DNA from: Chionis minor
Taxonomy: Eukaryota > Chordata > Aves > Charadriiformes > Chionididae
DNA: 64,000 nt
Direction of reading: 5' to 3'
Assembly (NCBI GenBank): GCA_013398295.1
Contig: VZSF01006848.1
Location: 62,001-126,000 of the forward strand
Shown piece by piece: positions 23,915 to 34,935 of the stretch. The notes beneath the pieces were generated by a model, which had not been told where the DNA came from, did not search any database, and was given only the letters and a program-made list of their open reading frames with translations. The translations under genes were made by a program, and so were the position numbers. Position 1 is the stretch's first letter. Each line of letters opens with the position of its first letter.

Positions 23915-26900
23915 AAGAAAGAATCACAGTTACTTCCTGACAAGTGTTTTTTTGATCAAGAGTATTTTCTTTGGGGTGTTGATTGGTGGGTTGTTTGTTT
24001 CGGTTTTTGTTTGTTTGAATGGAGCATTTATATGAGAATTGCTCCAGTGCATGGCACAGTATTTGGTAAAGGTGGCTTTAGGCTGGGCACTCTCAGGGAG
24101 CAAGCAAGACAGAAGGATCAAGAAAACGTGTTTTAACTTGCATCTGTTGACAACTGCAATGATAGTTCACATGCACTGAAGCGGGCCAGGATTATAGCTG
24201 CACAAGTAATGATACAACTTATCATTATATAACTTATGTTTTGTTGTTTATGAATGTATACTTGGAAGCTTTGCTTTGTTTTTTTGTTCTGAATTTCTAA
24301 GTAATTTGTGGGCTGTTTCCCTTAATTTTGATATCCTTATTGGTGATACATAATGTGCTGCTATAAAAAAATTTTGCAGACTACTGCCTCCAAAATAATT
24401 CCAAAACAATTTTGCCCGTGGTTCCTCATAGAATCTCCTTTAAAAGTAGCTTCCTTCCTTCCTTGTAGCTAGTCCCTCCAGTAGCAGTGATGATGGCAGC
24501 TGGTTAGCCTGGGGCTTCTGGATGAGAAATTGCCCAGGTGAAGCATAAAGCTTGGAGATGTGACAAGCTTGCTAATGGCTGTCTGTTTTTTCTGAGAAGG
24601 ATGGGACTCCTCCAGTTGGAGTCAGCTTCTTTTTATGGAGAACACAAAAGGGAAAGGATTGTCCCTTTCCGGAGCTCCCATTGCACCCAGCTCCCTAAGA
24701 ACCACTGGCAAGGGCATAGCGGCATTGATGGTCACAGAAGTGCCACACTGATGAACGGTTCAGTCATCTGGGCACAGGACTGCACGAGTTACCTGGCTGC
24801 CCATATCTCAGTTGTAACTGGTTCCTACTAACAAATAGTATGTTCAGAAAAGACTCTTTGCAAGATGCCCAATATTAATTATGAAAAGAAAGAAACTCTA
24901 ATTTGCTATGAAAAAAAAAGAAATCCAGAATTAATGTATTTTTTGCAACACAAGTTAAATTTTCATCCCACAAAAAAGCTAGATTTACTTACATCTGTCC
25001 CCTTTGCTGCTGCAAATTCAGTTCTTTCCTTCTTTGTTTTAAAATAGTTGTTACTATTACAGTGACCTTGCAGGTAATGTTTTTCATCATAGGGTATAAT
25101 AGATATCTGTTCACACAGACAAGTTTACACTGGTGTATCTGAATATGCAGGCAACTGAGAACATCATTTGGCCATTTAATTTATTTCACATTTTTTACTA
25201 TTTTTCTAACTATTGTGCTAGAACCCATTTTCATTGTTCATCTCCTTCGATAAATGTTCATTTTATTTTGGTTTTATTTTCCCCATTGTTTCCACAATTC
25301 AGCCACCAGAAAAATCTGCAGGTAAACATAGTCCTACAGCTTAAAAGCAAAGTTTTATTGTATGCTGTGACCTCACGCATTTCACAGGCTGTTATAATTC
25401 ACCCAGATGCTCCATCAGTGCTATTGATGAGAAAGGCACTTAGTCTTACTGTGAAAACTTCAAGAGATGCAGTGAATCTACCACTTCACATGTACTAGAT
25501 TGTTGCCTAATTTCCCCCATTGTTAAAAGTGCGTGTTTTATTTCTCATTTGAATGTATTCTGTTTCACTGGTTCTTTCTTCGCTAGATTTAAATGCCTTT
25601 TCATATCCAATATACAGTGTTTTCTTTACATGAAATTACTATAATCAGACTGTCATTTTTCCATTTTCTCAGTCATCATCCAAGATCTCACTTCCATTCT
25701 CAAACCAGTTTAGTATCTGGGATCTTACATCCTATCAAATTTTCAACACCTTTAAAAATATATGGGTATAATACCTGTTCATATGATTGAACCAGTTTTT
25801 CTTGCACAGAAATTCTTCATAACACTGTAGGATGTCCATTTGGAGCTAGAGGGTACAAGAAGACATGTGAGCTAGAATTTGTCCTGGACACTGGTGTTTG
25901 CCCATGAAAGCACAATTTTCAGGCCCTGTTGATATGCAAAGCTTCATGGGATCAGCAAACATTCAGGGCTTGGTAACACAGACATTACGTGTGGAACGAT
26001 CATGGGCAAGGCTGCCTTGACAACCCATACTGTCTTTTTCTTTTGGGTAGACCACAGATGATGTCCTGCTTTCTTGTGCAGCTGCAGCAGAAAGCCAACC
26101 TTTTTTAATTGGTTTAATTTCCTTTTTCTAATATAACATTTGTCTGTGTTGCCTGATGTCAGGAGCATGGCTGCCTCTTCCAGTTGCCTCAGCCCAGGAC
26201 CCTTCTGCTGGGCTGCTGGAGCCCAGCCTGGTGCCTGGGGACCTGCAGTCTCTGCCAAAGCTGGGGGATGCTGCTCCTGCTTTGGTCTTTGCAGATTCGA
26301 CCCATGGTGAAGCTGAGCATGTATCCCAGAGACACAGACACACACATGGAGGACACTGGCACGGCCAGTCACTGTCACCATGTATTGTGTTGATGTGTAT
26401 TGTTTAGTCTGAGGAACATGGCATAGGCTTATAAGCAGTTGTGGTAGACTCAAAATGGCACTTTTTTGGATAAAAACATAGCGCATTAAAATAGTCTCCT
26501 TGACAGTAAGTACAATGAACATCCATTTTCACACAAATATTCACCACTGTTAGAAGTCCTTCAGGCTGTTTTCCAACTGAACAAGTTTATGATTGTCTAG
26601 GTAGTCTTACTCACTTATAAATGTTCCATCTCCTGTACATTTCAAAAATACCACAGGAACTTGTTTCTTTTTTTACTGTTCTTAAACTCTTTTCCTCAAT
26701 TTCTCTGAAAGTCTTTTTTTTTTTTTAGAGTAATTTTACACCTTTGGGCTATTCCCCTTGTTTCATTTATTGTATAGCCATTGTGGCAGTGAGAGTTGCA
26801 GTTTCCCACAGCTGGGCTACCACCTTTTCCCCATGTTGAGAAAGCATCCAGATTTATTTTGCAAACTGAAGGATCCAACAGTTAATATTTACTAACATAT

Positions 26901-27871
26901 TGCAACCTGTGCTTTGAGCTTGTTCGGGTTTTTTTTTTTGGGGGGGGGTGCCATTGCTTATCATTTTCACCTTTTTGGAAGCTCATTAAATCAGTGAAAA
27001 CTGCCAATTTCAGGAGATTTGAGACTAAGAGTTTGACACATTGTTAACTTTTTATTGTTGCCACACCTGACAGGAAGTTACAAAAAAGAAGGCGGCTATT
27101 CATCTCTGCTTTATAGGATCCTGAGATATAAAACTCAGAAAGTACATACCAAATAAAATGTTGTGGATAAGAAAAAAGTCCTATAGGAAAAAGATCATAT
27201 TCTATCATAGTTGGAAGTAGACTGCTATTAGTTATGTTACCATACTAGAATGATAAAAGTAGTCACCTCAGGAATTATTACAAGTAACTAATAAAAATAC
27301 GTCACGTAGTTTGTAAATACTTTAAAACGTTGTGTGAATATAGGATCTATAAAACATGAAAGCAATGTGGCTTATAGGTGGTTTTCTGCTTCCCTTTCTT
27401 AGACTTTTTTTATCACCAGGAGCATAAACTGATGTGAGGAGAACTGAAAGAGGACTTTCTAAGTATCAGTTTTAACTCTTCAGCCTAATCTAAAAAAAAA
27501 AAAAGGATTAAAGCCAAAGCATAAAGTACTTTCAGATTAGATGTTACATGTCAAGCTCAAGTAAAAGTACTCTAAGAAGCTTGAAGGGAATTAGAAAAAG
27601 GCTGGAAGAGGAGGGATTGCACTTTTCTCTTTGTGACAGCAGTTTGAAGTTAATATTCTGTGCACTCTCTCTATTAAAAGAAGAACACCAGAGGGACAGG
27701 TGAGTAGTACCAGAGTGCCATGTCAGGTTCTCAACCCCACCCCAGGTAAAATTTAGTGCAGAGGAACACAGAGTTTTCTCTTCTCCATAAGGACAGAACT
27801 CCTGCCTTCAGCGGAGAAGCTAGGAAGGACAAACTAAAGACCTCCCCCAGGTTTCCCTACCTCAGTGACAT
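23915..27871. other. Gene 1 3' flank, no second gene seen
   Basis: It should include the 3' UTR of gene 1, whose end I cannot fix. The open frames on both strands around 25.9-26.5 kb lack splice context or a recognised domain. A T run at 26714-26725 and a T/G run near 26930-26949 are simple sequence. Confidence 0.45.
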
Positions 27872-28023
27872 TTCAGGAAGGGACCTTAAAGATCATCTAG
27901 TTCCAACTCCCCACCACCATCCCACTAGACCAGGTTGCTCAAAGCCCCACCCAACCTGGCCTTGAACACCTCCAGGGATGGGGCATCCACAGCTTCCCTG
28001 GGCAACCTGTTCCAGTGTCTCAC
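27872..28023 (-). mobile_element. CR1 3'-end fragment
   Basis: Reverse complement of the CR1 ORF2 end and 3' UTR: gggaccttaaagatcatcta, then gttgctcaaagccccaccc, then ccctgggcaacctgttcca. These mirror 7350-7500. The ORF remnant is too short to be functional. Confidence 0.93.
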
Positions 28024-28216
28024 CAGCTATCAACCCATTTTCTTGCCCAAGTAGTATGAACTGGTTTATTACTATCTTATTAGAAACAGAACAAGAATTT
28101 CTTGTTTGAGAAAGACCAGCAATGCTTAATCTCGGGTGGGGTGTTTGAGCTCTTGTCTGTGAGCTAACCAGTTAGCAGAAAGTAATCCAGGTAATAAACA
28201 AATAAATAACCCAGGT

Positions 28217-28257
28217 AGTTTAAAAAAAAAAAAAGAAAGAAAGAAAGAAAAAAGAAA
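28217..28257. repeat. A-rich / (GAAA)n tract
   Basis: A run of A followed by gaaa tetramers in the intergenic region between genes 1 and 2. Confidence 0.85.
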
Positions 28258-28259
28258 GC

Positions 28260-31200
28260 TAGAAAGAGAAAAGCCTCATTCACTTCTCAGTGAAGAAAGC
28301 TTAATAGAACCTTCATACATGCAAAATAGATCATGTGATTTCTGGTAGTCTCAGGAATTTATAGGTTGGGTCCTCATGTATACAACACTGCTTCCCTGAG
28401 TCAAACCATCCATCACAACAAAATGGGGGAAGACAGGGCATCATATATCTTGTGTAAACTAGCACATTTTTATTGACAGAAACACCATCAGTGAATTCTA
28501 CTGCTCCCAAACTCCCATTCATTCTTAGTAACGCTAGATTTGCTGTTAACCGCTCTGGATTACAGGTCCTTGGAGCAAAGATTTTTTGAAGATTTGCAAA
28601 GTGCGTCAACAAAATTGATGCCAGAATCAAATAGTCACATGAAAAGAAGGAGGAAAAAACCTCCATTAATTATACTTCAGGTATAACTTACTTTTGGACT
28701 GGTAAAAGGTTGACTAAATAGCGCCCAAGGATACAGAAAGCCTGTGAGGTCTTGCACCATGTTATGAGTGTTGCAGTAGCCTTTTAGACTGTGTAACTCC
28801 CAGCTTTAGTCTATTTATGATAGTTTGGATGAACAGCTTGTGCGAAGCTTTCTTCAGACAAATAAAAACAGTTCATTGAAAGTTCTGCAGTGTGCTGCAC
28901 GTTGCTGTGCTGATGGGCACAGTGCTCTGGGAGCATCTGTTGAGATGGAAATGTTTTCCCCGTTGTGACAAATGTGCGTTCCACTTTCATATCTGAGAAC
29001 TAACTGAGAGACCACGTGTCCCCAGTCTGGTCTGTGCTGCCCCTCCTTTCCTCATTTATTTCCCTTGGAGTTCTTCATGGAACTGGGTCCAGGCCCTGCA
29101 TCTGACTAATTTTCAAGGAATCACCAAAAAGTCAATGGCAGCTCTTGGTCTTGTTCCAGCTCTAGGAAACTCCCCAAGTCCCTTGTGATGGGCTCTTGCT
29201 TTCGCTCTGCAGGAGACCCAATGGTAAGTCACAAAGGGAGAGAGGATTAATTGCTATCTTGCTGGCATAGGCAGTCATGGCATGTGAAGGCCAGGCAGCC
29301 TACACAGTGAAGACAGTTGCAGTCCCTGCTCACGCGCAGCCTTCAAAAATACAAACAAACAAAAAGACTGAAATGTGAATAAACCGGTATTATTTCCTCT
29401 AACAGATTACTCCCATTCAGAAACATGAAATGACTTACCCCTGCAGGTAACTGAACAAATCCACGCAGATTCATGCTCAGGCATAATTCCAGGCAGGATG
29501 GCGGGCTTACAGGACTCTTTTTTTTTGAGCTGTGTATCAAATTTTGTTCATCCCATAAAATAGCCATCAGTTTGACAACTACATTATTTTCTGAAGTTCC
29601 TTCTTTCAAGAAAATCTTCAGAAAGCCCTGAAAAACAGATAACTACACACACCTCTCCAGTGCCTGGTACCGCAATGGTTTCAGTGTGTACATTCCGGGA
29701 GGAGTGAAGCAGATGCTGCCCTCCACTCCCATGCTGGGAGCTCCCACTGGCAGCAGCTGAAGATGCCAGTGAGAGCCAGGCAGCTGGCCAGTGTTTTCTG
29801 CAACCAGACCTTTTGTGTGTTCTTCAAAATACCTGATTTACTCATATCTCACTGCTGTTGAATGACAGACTCATCTCATCTAGTATTCTTTATGTATAAA
29901 CACACATGCGTAAGTTGTTTCAAAAAGACACCTTCGGGTTAGATACGTAGAAATAAATCTATGTAACTATCAAAATACATCATTGGTAGATTTATCTCTT
30001 CAGGAAGAGAAATACCACTGGAAGGTTCTTCAGAAGTTATAGGCTCATACAAAAGCATGATTTTGGAACATCCTAACTGTCAGATACTAATCAGTTTGTT
30101 CATATTTCTTTTTTTCCACCTGATCTATGTACTACTATTTCAGTGCAAATCCTTTGCTAAGACTGATTTTTACTGCTTAGTCCCAAAACAGTTTTCATCT
30201 AATTGCATTTATACTGGTCATACCCTAAGATGACGTAGATAGTGTCTAAGACTGTATTTCAAGAGCATCTTACAAAACCCCTAAAATCTAAATGTTGGTA
30301 CTGAAAATGTAGAAAGCAACATTGAGCATGAAAATTAAGCTGTTGAAAATCTAATGATCTCTTTTCATTTAAAAATTAGTTATAAAATATTTGTCTATTT
30401 TACTGAAAAGGAGACTTTCGAAACTTAAAGAAGAATTATTAGCATTTTTTTTTTTAAGTTGTATTTTATAATCTTTTTGACTTTAGAATAATAGGAATAT
30501 TTCTTAGCTGGTTTTGAACTGTCCTGAACACACATTGGTCAAGGGCTTCAGCCCTATCAAGCTCAGTGTTCTTCTGTGGAGATCATGATGCAACATTTTG
30601 AGACTCTGACTGGCCCACAGATTAACAGTTTCGTCCCTGAATATGCAAGTTGGTATCTGCGATGTCGATGTTTGAGCTCTATCTCAAGCAAGACTGATGG
30701 TTTCTGCCAAATAGCATCTCAGGGCAAAGCAAAATGTCAACAATCAGTGGCAGTACCTGGAAATGTCAAAATCAGGACTATAAGAAAAAAACCCTCACAC
30801 AGCTTCTGTCAGTACCATGAAACTGGAATGGACACAATGTTGCCTCAGTTTTCATTGACTGTCACATCGTAACACAGTGTTTTATAACTAAGCATTTTTA
30901 TCATCTCTAAAATTAGTAATTAAATAGTAATTAAGAAGATTTATCCCTAAGTAAATTACTAGTAATATGATCTAAAGATATGTATATATAAAGATATAAA
31001 GAGCAAACGTTTACTGCCCTGCTTTTCAGGATTCAACTTCAGTTAGCATTGTTCTGTCATTGGTGCTTCCATGTTTTTCTCTAGTACACTTCAGTATCCT
31101 TCACAGAAATGTTTTGGGTTTCTTTTTCTTATAAAGGATTTTACTAGCCTCCACAGAAGACTAGGATACTTCCAAAACTTTCAAACTCATGAGCTACTTA

Positions 31201-31656
31201 GAGAGTTGGCCTTCTGCCATTAGGCAGTTAATTTATTTCTTATTAATCATTGCTAAAGTGAATAAACTATTTGTAAACCAGTCACTTATGTTCATTCACT
31301 CCATGAAATCTCATAACCTTTCTCGACAATAGGGGGTAAGTCTAGAATGGTACTTTATCCTTCGCTTACTACATATTTTCTACTTTTTAAAGCTGGCAGA
31401 ATTTTTAAAAGGCCAGAGATACTCTGTTCTGCCTTGGAAACATGGGCACTTCAAGTGCAAGATTCTGGTTTATACCTTTTTCTTGTGTGTAATTTCTCAT
31501 GTGTAATCTGTGTTATAGGGTGATGTGCAGGTCCTCCAGCTTCTGTAGAACCTTACCAAGGGAAGGAACAGCAACACTAAGGGCGAGCAGTTTCTAAGCA
31601 ATGTAATTTGATTTTAAATATTTGGTTTTAACATTTAAAAATATTCATATTTTCAG
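28260..31656. other. Intergenic, no gene seen
   Basis: AT-rich sequence. I looked for remnants of sulfatase exons 2-4 that would belong with the fossil exon at 31657 and recognised none by eye. Confidence 0.5.
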
Positions 31657-32071
31657 GAAGCCACCATCAAGGTGCTTACTGTGAATCCACAAGTGATCAA
31701 TGTCATTACCCTTTTAATGACGGGTTTGATTAGTTTTATGGACTGCCTTTTAGCTTAGTAAATAGCTGTCAGATAACTTAGCTTCCAGGACTGCTGAGAG
31801 CCTTCAGTGTGAAGCTCTGGTGCACATAACTGGCCTCATTACACTCACTTTTGCCTTCAGATGACTTACTGCCTTCATTTCAGTCGGCTGGAAAAATGTC
31901 ACCTGCCTTGCTGGGCCTGACCTCTTGTTCTTTGCCACCTACTTCTCATTATTGATTTGTAAAGCACAGGAACAGGGTTATGATGAGACTGCATGAAATT
32001 ACAGCACAACCATAGGTGATAGAAAGGACTTAATTTCTTATCTTGAAGGAGGCAGCATCACCTACTGAAAG
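31657..32071 (+). pseudogene. Orphan dead copy of the 424-bp sulfatase exon
   Basis: This is a degenerate relative of exon 5 of the neighbouring sulfatases, 415 bp against 424. The acceptor tttcag is still present, and the opening catcaaggtg, the C-H-x-P-F-N-x-G-F-D region, tttcagtcggctggaaaa and the end actgaaag all align by eye with 18963-19386 of gene 1. It is broken: in-frame stops fall at 31731-31733 and 31779-31781, small deletions shift the frame, G-K-W-H is lost, and the donor GT has become GA (gaaag followed by gaaat). The special similarity to gene 1, such as cattacactcact and the shared tcagtcggctgg, suggests descent from that branch. No companion exons were recognised on either side. 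Confidence 0.92.
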
Positions 32072-33131
32072 GAAATTTCCCCCCAGAGGTTTCTGGGTCA
32101 TCTTGCTTCGCTGTTTGAACGTCTGAGAAATGAATGATTAGTAAGTTAATTGCCTTAAACCAAGATTTCAAAAGTAAGACTGAGTTTGTATTACTGGTAA
32201 CACGTCTTCATTCCAAAAACTAAGGTAGCCCTGAATTTTCCATAACCAGTAGCTCTTTTCAAGCACTGAAAATTTTTTGAAGTTTCACATTTGGAAACAA
32301 AATCGTCCAAACTACACTTAAATAAATACTTATTTTTGCTCAGGAGACTTTTTATGTTTTTAAAGGATTGAACTTTTTAAAGGATTGCAGCCAAAGACAG
32401 GAGCCCACTGGCCTCCCAGAGCAGCACATCCTATGGCAAGTATTTCATGCTCACTTCAGTCATGGGCCCACCAAATTAACTGCATCTGATTCTACTTTAC
32501 TTGAGCTGCTGACCCACGTAAGACCTTCAGGGAGGCTTTTTCTATTCTCTGCACAGCACTTCCCAGCAGAAAGGATTCACCACACCCTCCAGTCTTCCCA
32601 CTTCTGGCAGTACTGCTGAGGGCAAGTGTCATAATACCAAATCACATTAATTTCCACAAGGGATCAAAAGCCAGGGAATCTTCCCTGCTATGCAAACCAC
32701 ACAAGACTCTGAAGTTTTAAACTCTTCTCCTTTGTCTTACAGTCACACATCAAGAAATGCTATCGCTACATCTGTAATTGTAGCTGAAAAAACAACACAG
32801 ATCTGCTGAAGAGCAGAGACAGATTTATTATTCTGTTATTATTAATTCTGTACAATTAATAAGTATCATATTTTGACTATAACTAATAAATGTTTTTTAA
32901 AGTACCTAATATCTTAATTAAGTGTCTTAAAGCACAATGACTGTCTAGTTATGATAGGTAAGCGTACCAAAACAAATATACTCACCAGACTCTGATTTTA
33001 AATACTGCTAGATGGGACTCTTCAAATATTAATACAACTGACAGATAAATATCATTTTGACCTTATTGCTAACTCTGAGTCTTCAATATTCAGAAGAGCA
33101 CTCGACGACCATTTTCAAACATAAAAAAAGT
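32072..33131. other. Intergenic, no gene seen
   Basis: No convincing remnant of the next sulfatase exon follows the fossil. One weak pyrimidine-rich similarity near 32715-32760 was rejected. Confidence 0.5.
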
Positions 33132-33240
33132 CAAAGAATCATAGAATGGTTAGAGTTAGAAGGGACCTTAAAGATCATCTCATTCCAACACCCCTGCTAT
33201 GGGCAGGGACACCTGCAAGACCAGGTTACTGAAATGTTTA
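33132..33240 (-). mobile_element. CR1 3'-end fragment
   Basis: The text agaatcatagaatggttag and gggaccttaaagatcatctc, then gggcagggacacctgc, is the reverse complement of the CR1 3' UTR and tail seen at 7440-7541. Confidence 0.9.
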
Positions 33241-34549
33241 TGAATTTTAGTATTTAACACTTAGGGGCCCAGCCCATTCTCTGTCTCTGCACTGTGTGAC
33301 AGGGTCTTGGTCTGGAACTGGGTCTCTATGTGCAGCAACAAAGATACTGCTACTAAGGAGCTCCTTTCACAAAATGGCCTTTCTTGGCACTCGGAGGCTT
33401 TTTCTGTGATTGGAAATACAGCTCCAGCAAACACTGATGTTTAGGCTCTGTGCACGTGGCCCATCCAGTAAGTCTTGATTATCGTGGGGGTTGAATTTAA
33501 AGTTGGCCTCTTTGGTTATTCCTGTATGTTGGGGATTCACACATCACTTAGAGTGATTATGGCAATTAGTCTTCCCCACAGATTGGCTTGAAGGACTAAC
33601 AATACAACACTCTATTTATCAAGGTCTACTTAATAGGTGCTGACTGTTTTCTCCACCTTGCCGTGGTATTCTGTATTAATATTTATTTTGGCCTCTGAGT
33701 GATAATACGCTTACACCAAGAACCTCTATCCCTTTTTCTCTCGTTCTTTGAATAAAGCCCTTATGCAGTGCATTACAGCAGGATATGTTGATATGCTCTT
33801 TTTAAACCACCATAAGCACACGTAGCCAGTAAAAAGAGGGGTCCAGTTGCCCCCATGGGCTTGTGAAGTTGCACAGCAAGCCGGACTGTGCAACCACGTT
33901 AAGTACTGGTGCTGGCACAGGCGAGAACTCACAGCCAGAGAAACTATAACAACATAACGAGAAGTTAGCCAGCCTGCCAGAGCTGAAGTGCACACACCAA
34001 CGTGAGGCTACAAGAATTGATTTCTTTTGATCCCAAGCGGGCTAGCTGGCTTACCCTCTGCATTAGCCACCGCTAGCCTGCTTCTAGCCACAGGGTGGCT
34101 CTCCCCGCGGCATGATGTAGCCCGTAGTTTCCCTGCCTGGGATTTGTCATTTTCCACCCACTTACGGCTAAAGTTCTGTTAGCTTTGGCTGTTACAGGAT
34201 CTGCACCCCTAGCTTCTACTTTAAAATAGTTATTCCTTACTCAATACTTGCCACCCGGAGCAGGCAGGGAAGCCCTCCCCGGCGGCAGGCGGGATGAAAC
34301 GCCTTCGGCCAGATTTTTAAAGGAGACGGACACCCACCAATTACCCCGATACGAATAGACGAGGCGTGCTTTGGAAAACCCCTCTTTAGCTGGAAAAGCC
34401 TGGGATGAAGTAGAAAGCGAGCGCAAAGCTCCTCCTGTGAGTGAGTATGGAGTAATTATAAGATCAGCTTTTTTTTATTTTAAAAAAAAAAATTTAATTA
34501 ATAATTAAGGGAAAAAAAAATGGCCTCCGTTTTTCCCGCGGGGAGGACT

Positions 34550-34935
34550 TTTTCCTCCCTCCCTTACAGAAAGCTGACACTTCTTTCGGGCGGGGAGGGG
34601 GTTTGTCGCGGTTTTTGGCGGAGCCCCGGCACCCGGCGGCGGGGCGGCAGCGGCCGGCGGCGCTTGGCTCTCGCCCGGGCGGGATCCAGCTCGTTTCCCG
34701 CGAGGCGGTGGTTGATTTTTTGGGAAACTGAGCTCAGACAGTGACCTTTGCCCCGCAGAGCTGTGCTTTCCTTGGCCGGCGTCCTGCCCGGGCTCTCGCT
34801 CCGCAAACCCCCGGCTGAGGGGGCGGCCCGGCCCCCGCCTCCCAGCCGAGCTGCTCCGCCGCATCGCCGGTAGCAAAACCAACGCGTGAGCGGGGTTAGA
34901 GGGTGTGTCGGGGGGGTTTGGGGGGGGTTTACAAT
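34550..34935 (+). promoter_or_regulatory. CpG island, likely promoter of gene 2
   Basis: This is the only strongly GC- and CpG-rich segment of the window, with cggcggcggggcggcagcgg and several GC-box-like ggggcgg cores, set abruptly in AT-rich DNA. It lies about 3.3 kb upstream of the first coding exon of gene 2, and that exon has a splice acceptor, so a non-coding first exon is required upstream. A possible donor for it is gtgagc at 34886. The direction is inferred from the neighbouring gene; bidirectional activity cannot be excluded. Open frames across the island on both strands are a by-product of the GC content. Confidence 0.7.

Noticed and set aside
23484..23927. Long minus-strand frames opposite the last exon of gene 1, also at 50890-51435 opposite gene 2
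   Set aside because: They are shadows of the sulfatase coding strand. Their similarity to each other simply follows the shared 265-bp tract.
29201..29230. Acceptor-like ctgcag and donor-like gtaagt 12 bases apart (possible micro-exon)
   Set aside because: No coding similarity and no neighbouring exon to join. Such pairs occur by chance.
32715..32760. Pyrimidine-rich stretch resembling the start of sulfatase exon 6
   Set aside because: The similarity is confined to low-complexity text with no conserved block such as the H-x-H motif.
34505..34882. 125-codon minus-strand frame rich in Arg, Pro and Ala
   Set aside because: It lies in the CpG island, where GC-rich DNA lacks stop codons by chance.
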